Positions 40,340 through 52,175 of a DNA stretch of 64,000 nt are shown here, piece after piece. Origin of the DNA: Phytophthora sp. 'mugwort' (Eukaryota > Oomycota > Peronosporomycetes > Peronosporales > Peronosporaceae); the NCBI GenBank assembly GCA_033558025.1, contig JAUCEF010000001.1, forward strand, positions 1,364,001 through 1,428,000, in the 5' to 3' direction. The number at the start of each line of letters is the position of its first letter. Within the stretch, counting starts at the first letter, position 1. The position numbers and the translations under genes are program-made. The notes beneath the pieces are model-generated. The model was not told the origin of the DNA, ran no database searches, and worked only from the letters and a program-made list of their open reading frames with translations.

Positions 40340-40770
40340 ACCTGCCGGACGAATGTTGATCAAGCAAGGTCAATGGAGTGTTGAATCGTGAGTACTACGC
40401 TGACAGTGGCGCATTCAAATATTGTATGTCACGATGTGATGTGAAGGCTCTGGTGTATTCGACACGTCAGTGGAAACACATCGACTGCACAAGCCGATGT
40501 TTTTTTTAACTAGTGGGGATACGACGATCGAGGACAGTGAAACCGTGTACCTGACCCTCTCGCTGAGGACTGCAACAGTGTCAGTCAACACCAACGAACC
40601 AGTCGAGTGTCTAGGTTGGCGAGGGCGACGTTGTGCTCCTCTGGGTTGCGGCGTGGTTCGCATGCATTTATCGACCTGGGACGGCAACTAGAACTTCTCG
40701 CGTCCACTAGCCACGACGACGACGATGCTATAAACGAGGCCCGGGTGTCGGGACCGGTCTGAATGATAAG
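40340..40770 (+). pseudogene. Gypsy element 2 aspartic protease region
   Basis: VLNREYYADSGAFKYC carries the D-S-G-A active site (normally 'L-D-S-G-A-D/S'), and the end reads VDLGRQLELLAS followed by an Asp run (about 40674-40735), matching the 'L-G-I-D-V-x-R-Q-L-E-x-L-A' segment that precedes RT in this family. The middle is frameshifted. Confidence 0.55.
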
Positions 40771-40892
40771 AAAATACGTGAGGTAGCGGATATAATGATC
40801 TCACACGCTCTGGATGAAGGATTTCCGTTCGAATATGTCAATCGGCCCCGAGGCATCATCTACGCATATGACGTGTGGAGGGTCAAGCTGGG

Positions 40893-43774
40893 GGATATTT
40901 ATCAGCATTTCCACCAAAATCGAGGATAGTTTGCAAAACTGCCCACCGAATCGTGTGATTGGCAAAATGCGGAAGGCGAATCTGCTTCGCTCACAAAGAA
41001 AAATCGCTCTTTGCTGGAGACGTGGTCACCGCTTCCTTCCTCCTGGATCATATGGATGCGGCGTGAATTATGCAAGATGCTCGTATGTTCGACGGTCATG
41101 CAGAAGGGAACGCTGTTTGCAAGAGTAAGGACGGCAAGTATACCGTTGTTGGTAACATTGACTGCACTACGTAATGAGCTGTACGTATATTTGCCTTAAG
41201 AATTCATGCAAGCTGTAACTTTGCTATCTGATATTACACTTTCTCAATTTCGTCACCTATGTACAGCAATATCCACCTAAATGGGATTCCCGGGGCAACA
41301 TAGGGGCAGCCATTAACTACATACCCACCCGGTTTGATTGCTTCATCTGGTGTTTCTCGCTGCTTGTTTTTATTAGGGAATCGTCGGATGTTGTGGCCTG
41401 AGCTGCCACAGCCACCGCAGGTGTAAGGAGCTTGCTCGTGTGGTACGGCTTCAGTTATTTTCCCCTCCATCGCCGCCGTCATTGCACTGTCTGCCATATC
41501 AAAGGAGGTAGTGTTACGATGTTTGCAGATGGCAATTCTCCTCGACTTGTAAACCGCTTTGTGTATTGCGTCCGATCTTCTCCAGGCTTTGGTGTACATA
41601 ACTGGCGGCCTGCCTTCGATATCGGGGTGGGGGGTATATCAGGACGACCTTATCAAGTTCCGATTCGATTGGAACATTCAGTGCGACGCCCAGTAAATGC
41701 GGAATGGTAAGCACGGACCGTGTATGATCTGTGAAAGCTGTTTTCAAGCAATAGTGCAACGCTGATATCGTGATTAATGTTTTTTTCTCGTGATAGATCG
41801 CTGCGGTGAAATGTGTCGGCACGGGATGAGGTCAAGCTGTCTTGTCGGACAGCGCGTGCATGTGAGGACATTCAGTTAAACTCGGTAAGACCGTGGGACT
41901 CGCGCCACGATGCCTCCTACCGGATGTTCAACCTCGTAATGTTGCACAACAGGTAGTAACAGAGACTTCGTCAGTGTGAGCATCGGTGCTGCATGTAATT
42001 CAACATCGTACAACTTTTTCACTTTGGGGGTGACGTCATGTTTTGCTTTTACCCACCTTGATAAAGTTCGTTCATTTTCCGAAACGACCGAAAGTACACG
42101 AGTACATAATCCAACAAGTGCACCTGGAACTTGTTTGTTGCGCAGCCCACTCCAAAGGAGTGCATTATTCTCACCCTCCGCGCCGCTGGTTGTGTATACA
42201 CCACAGAGTGCTTGGGGATTTCCACCTGCCGGTATATTATTCCAATGCTTCTCTAGGTATTGCTTGTCTTCCTCGTCATGAATGAAGTTTCCAGCGAGAC
42301 CAACTAGTTGGGTGGATACCACGAAGGTAATCACAAACTCTTCCTTGTCAGTATTTGCATGCAACACAAAAGGGAACTCTGAGCAAATTTCCTCTAACGC
42401 CACCTCATATCCGCGCGAGAAGTGCACGCTTGCAATTTGAACACGAAGGGTTTAATTCTCTTGATGTCAGGGTCAACAGTTTTGAACCGGTCACAAACGT
42501 TAAAAACGATTGTAGACAGCAGAATATCAAATTGATATGGATCCCAAGACAAGAAAGCAAAAGCTGCTCACCGAGTTGTTTGCCTCGGCCGCTGAACAGA
42601 GTGACATCACTTAAATTTAATTCATCAGCGATGCAGTTGCAAATGGTCCACGCGAAATTCCACTTTGTTTCTTTTCGTACGAAAGCCAGCGCTACGAGCA
42701 TATTACCTTTGTTTCCATCCTTACCAAATACTGTCAGGCATACCCCATTGTAGAGTGGGTTTTTTATGTGCGTGCCATCTATCTCGAAAACTGGTAACAA
42801 GTTTTTCGGCGAGGAAACAGCTCTGTCAACACCAATAAAAGCCCGAAAGAAGCGGCTTTGCTGTCTAACTGGCACCATATACGAGATCCGGGTTCAAATG
42901 CTCGAACGTTTTAAGGAAACACACTAGTTATCATACCCAACGTGCTGCAGACAGCAATTCGTTCAGATATCTCTGCTGCGATTGCTGGATAAACTGACGC
43001 TTTTTGTCCACTCAGGTCGAGATTGTCGACAGTCTTCACAGATTCAAACTCGCAGAAATGATGTATGACGTCCTTGCACAATAGCCGCTTGAAAGTCGCG
43101 TAGACCTCGAATTTGGCAGACTGAGCAAATGGTCATTGCATCACACAGATCCACATGCGTTGAGTGCATTGTACTAATGTACCACGACCCTGTAGGAATC
43201 GTATTCGGTTTTGTGACCTTCTTGTTCTCACCCCGGCGCACCAAGAGCGCCACAGACCATGCGTACTTTGTACCTTCACATGCCCACTTTTTTATTTCCA
43301 CGCGAAGAGGTTTGTTGGATAGATTTCCGATCATTGGGAGCTACATCACTTAGAAAAAAAGCTGGCATCCTCTGCTGAATTGAAGAAGTCATGTAGTAAA
43401 ACTTCTCTTCGCCCATGCCTAGCACGCAGGTCTAGTAACGCCATACCGTAGGCTGGTGGGTCTTGCTATGAAAATATAATTCTGAGTACTTGTTAGACCA
43501 ACGTGAGATAAGAGAGGTATGTACGGACCAAGAGGTCAGGATCGGGAGCAGGGCGTTCAACTCAGAAGACGCGAGGTAGACGGCAGGCCGTAAGTTGCAC
43601 TGGAGCTGGTGTGGCCTAGTTAAGACGTTTTCACTCTAAAACCGAACTTGGCGGGCTGCTGGAGTTATACTTGGCCCGGGCTGTAAACGGCCAGATTATT
43701 ATTAGTCAATCACACGATTCTGTGGGCAGTTCTGCAATAAGCCTCGGCTTTGGTGGCACTCTTGGTAAATATCC
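40893..43774 (-). mobile_element. MuDR-type MULE insertion with terminal inverted repeats and 9-bp target duplication
   Basis: The left end GGATATTTATCAGCATTTCC and the right end (reverse complement) GGATATTTACCAAGAGTGCC are inverted repeats of about 80 bp, also sharing CACACGATTC and GTGGGCAGTT. The element is flanked by CAAGCTGGG (40884-40892) and CACGCTGGG (43775-43783), a 9-bp duplication with one change, typical for Mutator-like elements. Removing the element and one flank joins the gypsy RT reading (VWRVKLG to NDPPSKISPL) without a gap. Length 2,882 bp. Confidence 0.9.
41234..43334 (-). pseudogene. MULE transposase of the nested element, with CCHC knuckle
   Basis: Minus-strand frames: a DNA-binding-like N-terminal part (43334-43044); the catalytic domain with FEIDGTHIKNPLYNG (first Asp) and GNMLVALAFVRKETKWNF; TLFSGRGKQL, where the second catalytic Asp (normally S-D-R) is Gly; GAEGENNALLWSGLRN in the C-terminal part; and the zinc knuckle TCGGCGSSGHNIRRF whose last Cys is replaced by Phe. 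About 620 residues in total. Frameshifts near 42420, 41870 and 41600, plus the lost Asp, show the enzyme is dead although the element's ends are intact. Confidence 0.75.
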
Positions 43775-44520
43775 CACGCTGGGTAACGATCCGCCATCGA
43801 AGATATCTCCGCTACGCATCCGACTCAAAAAGGGATTAGTCCCGTTCAAGTAAAGGCTAGGGTTACTCACCGGAGTTGCAACAGTATTTTTACAAATTTA
43901 ACGCGGCGCGGGTCGATCTTGGCTGGGTGTACGAGAATCAGAATGCTCGCTGGACGTGCGCCGCTCTGTCGGTCAAGAAGCCGAATTGGGAGTACCGACA
44001 AACGAAGGGCTACAAACTAGTGGACTGCCGAGTGGAGCCGATAGCTGGAGTGGTGCCAACCTACGCTGAGCTCGAGAAGGTGGTCGGAAGTCAATGCTTC
44101 GGTCTCTTCGGCTTCATTAAGGGTTACTGGCAACTCAAACCCTCCATGACACAGTCAGGAGCTGTTGTCGTACACGACACATCGTAAGATCTACACGCAG
44201 CTCTGTAGTTTCAGGCTACGGTAGAAAAATACTTCGCTCCGCTCTTGAACCAGCATCTACTGGTGTGGATCGACGATCTGCTGTTGTATGCACACAATAT
44301 TGACATATACCTGGTCAAGCTGATGAGCTGCTGAAGTTCGTCGACCCTTTTGGACTCAAGACGAGCGTGCTCCAGCCCTCTGTGTTCAAACGGGAGGTCA
44401 AATGTGGTGGTACACTGGTCAATGGCGATGGAGTTCGCCATGACCTAGAGCAGATTAAGTCACTGACAAACCTACCGTACCCGTCGACGGCCGGCAAACT
44501 TCAGCAGTCTATTTGATTTA
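43775..44520 (+). pseudogene. Gypsy element 2 reverse transcriptase (continued from 40806-40892)
   Basis: Plus strand: PLRIRLKKGLVPFK, then QNARWTCAALSVKK, VPTYAELEKVVGSQCFGLFG and FIKGYWQLK (palm motif A region; F-D-x-x-x-G-Y/F becomes FGFIKGY). After a shift, KYFAPLLNQHLLVWIDDLLL carries the intact motif C (Y/W-x-D-D) as WIDD, and LFKREVKCGG-type thumb sequence follows. Stops at 43851 and later. Confidence 0.7.
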
Positions 44521-45484
44521 CCAACTAGACGCGCAGCTTGATCATCGACTACCGCGCGGCATGTAAAAGAAAAACGCTAAAAGACATGCTTGACTTGGTG
44601 GTACCGACATTTACCTGTTATACGGCCCACCACAAATGCATCAGAGGCTAGGGGTATACAGCCAACGCGTCAGAAGCAAATGCTTCGTACTTATTTGAAT
44701 AATAACTGTATCTGAACACACAGCTGCGAAACAGACACTCATCAACTGAACGCCAAGCGGGCCGCCGCAGCACTCGCGGGGACTGTACAGCAGCGACGCC
44801 GCGCACGCAATTCGGCACAAAAGGAGGTATGTACTCGCCCTCGAACCTCGCATATTCTGTACGTTGCTGTATCTCACGCGCTTTCTAACGAGACGTATTT
44901 TGTATGCGTATTTGCCAACAGGACGGCTGCAGACGTGAGGCGAAGAGCTGCTAGCGCTGGCCTATTTGTGTACGCTAAAGTGTGTGCGAGAGCTCGGTGC
45001 GCATCTAAGCTTGTTGCCTCGGTGGTGTGATCAAAGACGGACGGCATGCTGCTTATTCTACCTGCACAGACAGCAGATTGGCTTGGAAAGCTGTCGATGG
45101 GCCCCCATCAGCCGTAGAGCGGTCGATGCAGGTCGTGTGCGTAGGGACGCAGAGGTGTGTATCGATTAACTAGTGATACTGAGGTGGGTGCTATTGCTAA
45201 CGACATGTTGCATCTATCTGTGTATCGCTGGCAGGTTATATAACGCGCATTTTCTTTAGATGTGCAAGCAGAGAAGTGATTATCACACACGAGTAAATGC
45301 TAATTCATTGATGAGGCTTTATCGCTATCTGAGCTTCTGTGTCTTCTGTTGAAGTTGCCACATCATCGTCTGGATGGACACAGCTACGTCGGGAGAATGA
45401 GAACGCAACTGAAAGTTCAGCAAGTGCTTGTAGCAGCCCGCTCACGTCGCTCGTCTAGCTAGGAAGCGTCGGTTTGTGAGGGCG
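44521..45484. other. Broken stretch between RT and the pogo-like gene
   Basis: Possible end of RT up to about 44600; then plus-strand scraps such as TACCLFYLHRQQIGLESCRW (44966-45169 frame) without a recognised family. Probably several small insertions. Confidence 0.3.
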
Positions 45485-47130
45485 GGTATCATTTAGAAGT
45501 CCAATGTGCTTGAACCCGCCGACAATCGTTTCTACCGTCAAGCTCTCCCATGCGCTTAATATCCAGGCAGCGATACAGACCGTGATGGGGTGGTGAACTC
45601 AAACCCATTTCCAGACTTCTTGCGCGATTTTCGGTGGCGCTTGGCACTTGCAGCACGAATGCTGCTGCTGCTGTCCGAGACGTCAAATTCTGGTCCATCG
45701 CATTCACGGTGCGTTGACCACAAAGAGGACTCAAGCTGTCGTTGCGAAGCGTCTGCCGTACTCTGTCTACTTGTTCACCGTCTTGTTCAGCAGGAACGTG
45801 GAGATGGGCGTGTATTTCTTCTGATTGCTTCAGCACCTGTTCGGCTTGCCGGGCCTGATGTTCGTCTTCCTCCGCTGCCTGTCGCGTCGCCTCGAAACGG
45901 TGGTGCTTAGCGACCTGCTCTCTCATCTGAGCTACCCATGCATGTCGAAGATGATCTTTGAGCGACGCAATGCTGGCGGTTGGCAGACATACGTGTACCC
46001 TGGTGGCACTTTTAGCAAGACAACCTTAATAGACTCTGCATATTGACAAACCTTCTCTGTCCAGTGCCCAGAAAAATCATCCCAGAGCAACAAGATCGGC
46101 TCTCCCGCTGAGCGAAATGGAACTTCAAAAAAATCAATGGACAACTCGGCATTCCGAGTTGTCCACCTTTTCCGTTACCAAATATTTGGCAGCCCGTCGG
46201 AGTTTGAAGTGGGGTGATCATTTCCATAGTGTACGGCCGAAGCCATGCCGAACGTGGTGTTTGCAACGCGCTCATCCGATTTGGTCAACGAGCGCGTATT
46301 AAATACCAAAAATGGCGGAAGCTTGTTGCCGTCTGCATCAGCAAGCAGCATCGCAGTCGCATGCTCTTTATCCTTGCCAGAGCATTGATCCACACAGTTC
46401 GTGCATTGCGCACGTCGATAGTTCTACGGGGCAAATACTCAAAGAATACAGCTAAGGCAAAGTTAGTAAAATATCCGAGGCTAAGCAAGTGGTGACACAA
46501 TAAATTACCAGTTTGACCAGCGTTGTAAAGCTTAGAAAAACCTTTCTCCACCATTGTTTGCCTCACTTTAGCTGTGAATGCCGCAGCAACTTGCGCAGCG
46601 TCGTCAGGTGTAGTCTGTCCTTGTCTTGAAAGGTGCGCGAATTGAAAGCCTGTGCCGACGCAAAAATCTCCGGGCCCAGGAAGAAGTTGATCGAAAGGTG
46701 TTTGCGCTCAAACCTTCATCCGCAGCTATTCCAAAGCGTTTTGGGCTAACATTCCTGTCGGTACATGGATACCTTCGCGACGCTAAGAGTTAATCCATAA
46801 AACTATTTGCTCTTCAGCCTCAGCAGAGAGCACAGTACTTATTCCACGCTTACGGCTTTTCAGCATACTACCTTTTCCCTTTGCACATGTATCCACTATA
46901 CAAGCACGGTCTCTTAGCCACCTTTGAATTATCTTCTTCTTCTTTTTTCTATCAGTGTCGGTTGCTAGCTCACCAAAAACAGCATCTACGGTAGTTTTAT
47001 CGAAACATCAAGATTAAAGATATCAAACAGTTCTATCGCATGCAACTTATCTGCATATGATTACGCTGTTCGTGCGTATTTCTTGCGCTTCGGTGCTGGA
47101 CCTCCTTGTCGAGGACGTCCTATTCCCAGG
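45485..47130 (-). pseudogene. pogo/Tigger-like transposase (CENP-B HTH plus DDE_1), broken
   Basis: The minus strand from 47120 reads LGIGRPRQGGPAPKRKKYAR, a stop, HAIELFDIFNLDVSIKL, then after a shift DAVFGELATDTDRKKKKKII and QRWLRDRACIVDTCAKGKGS (CENP-B-type HTH with W-x-x-x-R); VRQTMVEKGFSKLYNAGQTG; CSGKDKEHATAMLLADADGN and PPFLVF (core of DDE_1); PILLLWDDFSGHWTEKV with the second Asp; VPPGYTYVCQPPALRRSK where the third Asp (Q-P-A-D) is lost; and near 45590 a tail WILSAWESLTVETIVGGFKH typical of Tigger C-termini. Stops and about six frameshifts. Confidence 0.75.
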
Positions 47131-47289
47131 TAAATGATAAAATGACGTCGTGAGTACAGTGTTTTGAACAACTTTTATTTGCAACCAGCCAACGCGTCAA
47201 GAACTTATGTTGCAGATTGAGTAACAAAATATCGGCCCGTTTACAAGAATGTATCTATCACTCTGACTCGAGAGGAGCTTGCCGCATTT

Positions 47290-47790
47290 GCCTCTATGAA
47301 GAAGGTTTTGTCTCGGGCGGCCCATCACTGACTTTCCCAAAGTCAAACGCAGAGACCTGCCTACTCACGGACGCGTCCGACGTCGGGTGGTCCGTATAGT
47401 CATGCAGGTTGCGCTGTGGCGCGACAACGTACCCGTACATGAACATCACAAAGAATCGCTCTGCTGTATGGGAGGTACTTCACTGGAGCGCAGCGCCACT
47501 CGAGTGTGACTGCACGTGACAAGCTGACGTACCTGCTTCTCCGACCGAAGGGGTTTCGCATGTGCTGCGACCACCGCAACTTGATCCATATTTTGTTTGC
47601 TCGTGCACAAAAAGTGAAGAAGTGCGTTAGATGCAAGCTGCTGCGATGGCCGATGAAATGCATGGAGCATCTCTACGCGATCAAGTACATCGAGGGAGTA
47701 AAACTTTTGGGGCGGACAAGGTATCTCACGAATGATGCGGCGCTTACGTCTGTACGTCGCAAGCGAGGGCCCCCGACTGGATTGACGAGG
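47290..47790 (+). pseudogene. Gypsy element 2 RNase H
   Basis: GPSLTFPKSNAETCLLTDAS, DVGWSV carries the first Asp; after shifts, the Glu block is eroded; KLTYLLLRPKGFRMCCDHRN and LIHILFARAQKVKKCVRCKL correspond to the 'Y-L-L-L-R-P-x-G-F-R-x-Y-C-D-H-R-N-L-I' segment with the third Asp. KLLRWPMKCMEHLYAIKYIE closes the domain. Confidence 0.7.
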
Positions 47791-47799
47791 GGTGTTACT

Positions 47800-48545
47800 C
47801 AAAATAGCGCCGCCGAGCCAAGGACCACACGCGTTCCATTCAGTACGAGAACTGTGATTGATCTAATGTGGAAGTTATTGCGGCAAGTCAAAACGACACA
47901 TTACGGTCAAACCGCGTGAACTGACCAAGGGGGTGGTGCGTGCTTGGAAGATCGAATATGGATTACGGAATCCATATTCGATCTTCCAAGCACGCACCTT
48001 ACCGAATCTCCGTCACTGCTCGCTGTGGACCGCACGGGCATCGAGGACGCGACACACTCATGGCGATTGTCCAGCGGCGCTTCTGGGTAACATTGTTGCG
48101 TCTAGCAATCGGCGCCTCCTGCGGGTTGCCTCATGTGCAACCATCTGAGGGGTAGAGAGGTGCTACGCCGACCATGGAACGAGACATCTAAAAGAAAAGA
48201 GCGCAATGACGCTTTTTTATACTGGGAATTTTGTGAGCCTATGGAGACTATACTTATCTGCTCGTCATGAAGGATGGCGCTACGCATTACTGTGAGTTGG
48301 TGCCGTGCGTGACACCAACTAGCGCTGTGACCGCCGCAGCTATAATAGTCTGGTATAGCCGGTTTGGATCGCCTCAACTCTGGATCAGCGACAATGGGTC
48401 GCACTTCAAGAACGAGGAGTCAGCAAGCGGAAAGCGGCAACATAAGCTCCACGTTTTGTGGAAAGGCCTAGAACCCCCGGTGAAGGACTCCCGGGAGTCG
48501 CTCCAGGCGCTCTGTAAGGACACCCCTGCGATGGTCCGTAGCTAG
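47800..48545 (+). pseudogene. Gypsy element 2 integrase and chromodomain-like tail
   Basis: Zinc-finger part RISVTARCGPHGHRGRDTLM (H...H of H2C2) and a damaged C-x2-C region; core with KDGATHYCELVPCVTPTSAV (first Asp region), FGSPQLWISDNGSHFKNE (second Asp in S-D-N-G); the tail RQHKLHVLWKGLEPPVKDSR resembles the chromodomain-like end of these integrases. Several frameshifts, and a perfect palindrome at 47936 interrupts the finger. Confidence 0.7.
47936..47997. repeat. Perfect 29-bp inverted repeat with 4-base loop
   Basis: Left arm 47936-47964 (starting GTGCGTGCTTGGAAGATCGA) is exactly complementary to 47969-47997; the loop is ACGG. It lies inside the gypsy integrase reading. Perfect pairing in an otherwise decayed element points to a recent event such as template switching. 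Confidence 0.95.
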
Positions 48546-49786
48546 TCTGCTGTCAAGGGCGATGCGCTGCTAAAACAGGCTTTCGCTAAGCAAGACAAGT
48601 GAAATGGAATGGTATAATATCGCGCGAAATTGGACAATTTTACCCCGATGTTTTAAGGGTTTTCGCGTTAAAAAAAACGGGCGTCATCGCATCTGATTCC
48701 AACAAATATGTACTGATTAGATGTCATCACTGCGGGAATTAGCGGTGCGAGGTTGTGTAGCCGGAGCAAACTCGCGCGGGATGCTTGCGAAGTTGGGCCG
48801 CGCGGCATTTGCGAAGGAGGGCCTAGCGCCGATCATTCCAACGGGCGGACCCTCAGGCCGCAATTTGAACTTATTTTTCGACTGCGGAGGTCTGGTGATG
48901 GCACCCCCAGAGCGTGACATCCCCTCTGACTTAGATGTCCGAATTGTCTGAACCTGTCTGAGATGTCCGAGCCTGTACGCTTTGCTACAACTCAGTGTGT
49001 GCCCGTGAACTGGGTACATGCAGCATTCGTAAGAATGGGTCGCTCTTGAAAACTTATTTTATCGTTTTGGTGAGGCTCAGCTTTCCATAGTCGGGTCTTC
49101 TTGGTTACATAAAACGCCGAGGGATTCGAACATTTGGTCCGAGCGTCCGACGTCAAAGCCTCAATGTAAACGTTGCCCAAATCTCAGTCAGCGGCGCGCG
49201 GCAGTGTGCAATTGGACGTGTCGGTGAGAAGACTGAGCAAGACGGCAAGAGATAACGAAAATCTCCCCCTCCGCAGCTAGCGGACCCCTCGCGCGCAGAG
49301 GAATCGGCGGCTGGGCAATCCCTGCCCAAGCCGATCCACCAGCACCTATCCAAGATGTTCACGTGCGGCCGCATGGGTGGCGTGCTGCACAACCACGAGT
49401 CGCGCGGCGAGGAGATAGCTTTGCTGACCATGAACTGGACGGGCTGCCCACGCTACTTGAAGAAAGCTTCCTCTCGGCCGTTATGATAGGATGTTGTGGT
49501 TGACATGCATAACGAGATGTTCTCTGGCCACGACCGCGTAACTGACTCGCTCAAAAGAAAGTTAACTAGTGTTCCGATTGGAAATTCTCACATCCCTGCC
49601 CCCGTCAAGTGAGCAAAGCACATTAGAGAGGAGATGATTCGTGCTGAAATGGGAGATGGCGATGAAACGCAGAGCGAGCGGAGTATATTGGTGTTGCAGT
49701 CCCGGACTAGATGTTCACGAGCGGCCAGCTAGAAGGACACCGGACGCATCGGTTCCCGAGGCCACAGTCTACCACCCCGTCCCCTA
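48546..49786. other. Unassigned sequence right of gypsy element 2
   Basis: A compact open frame pair at 48717-49019 (minus: NKFKLRPEGPPVGMIGARPS; plus frame opposite) and a plus-strand segment around 49190-49485 (PPPQLADPSRAEESAAGQSL, HNHESRGEEIALLTMNWTGC) look coding-like but match nothing I know. No 3' LTR of element 2 was found. Confidence 0.25.
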
Positions 49787-50203
49787 ATGATAGGTCGCAA
49801 CGGTGCATGCCATAATGGTGCACGCGGAGACGACGAAGCTGCTGCAACAGCAGATCTTATTACATCTCTTAGATTGGCTATTCGGATCGTTCAAGAGCTG
49901 CGTCAGACTACACGAGAGGAAGATGCAAGACACAGAGAGCAAGAACGGGTTGAGAGCGAAGAGGCACGAGCGGTAGCCCAGCGCAACCATGGTGAACTTG
50001 TGCGTGTATTATGCAGCACTACACCATTTACGGTCGTTCTTCCCCATTGCATAGTTCAAAACGCCCAGCCAAAGACGGGACGTGTATACGAAATGTATAC
50101 CTGCGCTTCTAGTTCTAGAACACTCGAGAAAATGCTCACTTCAAAACGACCTGAGCCTTTTTCAGTACGACCACTACCCCACATTCACGATATTGCACGG
50201 TGA
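49787..50203 (+). pseudogene. Helical Glu/Arg-rich ORF before the Tc1-like gene
   Basis: Open frame with a charged coil (RQTTREEDARHREQERVESE, EARAVAQRNHGELVRVL) resembling the C-terminal helix of Myb/trihelix-like transposon partners. The second half has non-coding composition, so only the first 80 codons are likely to be real. No domain identified. Confidence 0.25.
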
Positions 50204-50214
50204 GGAAGACGTAC

Positions 50215-51254
50215 ACCCACCCAAGCGCGAGCTCGAGTTCCCGAGGCAGCAGCAGAAGGCAGAAATTGGCGGCTCGTTGCAATCCACAACGCAGTGGAGC
50301 TGGAAACTGCGCAGCACTGGGTGCAACGAGCAATGAAGACTGGGAACTTCACGCCGCCGCCCGATAGGCGAGGCGGAGGCTACAGCTGCAAGTTAGAGGA
50401 GCACCATTTGGAGTACTTGGAAGGGTCCCTGTCGGATAACTGCCACCTAACACTTCGCGAAATGCAAGAGCGTCTCTTTGAAGAGTTTGGTGTTCGCGTT
50501 GGAGTGCAGACTGTGCGCACAAATCTTGATGGTCGATGCTTCACACTTAAGAAAACGCACAGAGACAACAATTATCGCAACACGCCGGAAAACAAGCTCA
50601 AGACGGAACAGTTTGCCATCAAGCTCCTCCAGTACATCGCTGCAGAGAAGAAGACATTGTACCTCGATGAAACGAACTTCAACATCTATGGCTGGAGCAA
50701 GGTGGGCACACGTGCTGCGGATTTCAACACTTCGAGCAAGGGGTGAAACATTCATGTTATAGCGACAATTTGTGCGCGAAAGGGTTGAATACCATGAAGA
50801 GCGCTTCGGTTTCTTTGATAATGGGGCTGCTAACGATTACGTGCGTGTCATGCTGCGTGATCAAGCCACTCGAGAACTGCTAAGCAGCGTGGTGGTCGTT
50901 GTATATAACGCACTGTGCCACAGCTGCGTCGAGGAAGGGTTTAATGAGGCCAAGTTTGCTGGCGCGGAGCGTCTGCGTCTAGGCCCTTACTCGCCTATGC
51001 TGAACGATATTGAGAATGTCTTCTCAGCCTACAAGGCGGCAGTCAAGAGATACATGGCAGCGAATCGAACGATCATTCTAAACGTTCCAGAGCACGCGCC
51101 GATTACGGACAACCGCTCTTCCGTTCTCCTCCATGCTGCCAACAACATCTTCCCGGATGTCGTAACTGCAGCGATGTGCCTTAAGTGCATCCACCGTACC
51201 TTTGCGTTCATCGCCGACGCCATCTTGTTGAAAGACATGCAGGTGGGCAAGTAG
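50215..51254 (+). pseudogene. Tc1/mariner-like transposase, one main frameshift
   Basis: HTH region NWRLVAIHNAVELETAQHWV (50256 on; reads in the frame before the first ATG), then the open frame from 50294: LTLREMQERLFEEFGVRVGV (second HTH) and TLYLDETNFNIYGWSKVGTR with the first catalytic Asp. After a stop and frame change near 50745: ERFGFFDNGAANDYVRVMLR, VVVVVYNALCHS where the second Asp (D-N-A-P-C-H) is replaced by Tyr, and LGPYSPMLNDIENVFSAYKA with the third acidic residue. Total near 340 residues, normal for the family. The second lesion plus the lost Asp make it inactive. Terminal repeats were not found. 51255-51504 is non-coding. Confidence 0.8.
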
Positions 51255-51504
51255 TGCACCAAAAGCGTGGTACCGTGGTTAGATTAAAAAATGCAACTTT
51301 TTTTTATTGGAAAATTGGGCTCGGGTCGGACCTGTGTAATGATTTGTTTTGGACTGGGTGTTTTGAACCGATCATCTGGGAAGAACGACCGGTAAGAGGT
51401 GTAGGGCAGCAAACGAAAACCTCGACAGCGTATCTTGAATAAGCTCAATCCAATGCAACTACTGCACGTATACTAAAACGAAAACAGTTCGTCATCTAGC
51501 GAAT

Positions 51505-52170
51505 CTAGCGATGCGAGAGCAGGCATATACGTCGAAAGTATCTGGTTGAGCCGACTCGGTACGCCCTGAAACTTAGTAGAAATATCATCACCTCTAAAAT
51601 CAAGCGACGCTCGCCTCGTTTCTCGTGGGATATATCATCTTTTAGGCGGGGGGAGGAGCTTTGAAATCCGCGCATACCCCATTCAGCAGCTTGGAGAACA
51701 GATGTGGGCTTGGCGAAGACGCAACAGCTCCTCCGTGCTAGCAACAACTGACACATCAGCAAACTTAATGAGAAATGGGTAGTCCGGTTTAAAGAATGCG
51801 CAATCCACCATGCAGCGAGCCCCAAATAATAATAACCGCGAGCCAATTTCTCGTAAATGCCGCCCCATTCACCGATAATGGAGTCGAGCATCGATCCCGG
51901 TGTATTGATCGAACATGCAATGATTCCACCATCAGGCGAAATACGAGAAAGTTCCTCATTAGTGTCCATGCGTCCACCCATTGAAGAACATTTTTGCACC
52001 ATGTTGTTACCGCTCTGCTGAGGGTTGAGCTTCAACCCATCCGCAACACAGAACACGTAACCTAATAGGGAATATATGGCCTTAATGGCCTGTTGGTAGC
52101 CTGTAAGCCTGTCCTCCTCTGGCATCGCCACGGCTGCATCTGGCTCAGCAGCTAGTACACGAAGGAGTAA
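51505..52170 (-). pseudogene. DDE_Tnp_4 (Harbinger-like) transposase, C-terminal part
   Basis: Minus strand from about 52170: LLLRVLAAEPDAAVAMPEED, VFCVADGLKLNPQQSGNNMV (first Asp as 'V-A-D-G-L'), SPDGGIIACSINTPGSMLDS with the 'S-x-x-D-S' acidic site reading ML-D-S, IIGEWGGIYEKLARG; another frame carries CMVDCAFFKPDYPFLIKFAD ('D-S-A-F' becomes DCAF); then QAAEWGMRGFQSSSPRLKDD with the catalytic Glu. This is one transposase whose N-terminal part lies beyond the insertion at 52176-53622. Frameshifts near 51850 and 51690. Confidence 0.75.
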
Positions 52171-52175
52171 TTGAG

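Larger units (their letters stand above)
38952..48545 (+). mobile_element. Ty3/gypsy element 2, nested host of a MULE and a pogo-like insertion
   Basis: Plus-strand remnants follow the full gypsy order: LTR, gag (39485-40030), protease (40340-40770), RT (40806-40892 joined to 43775-44520), RNase H (47290-47790), integrase with chromodomain-like tail (47800-48545). A MULE (40893-43774) sits in RT and a pogo-like transposase (45485-47130) between RT and RNase H. All parts have stops or frameshifts. Confidence 0.75.
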
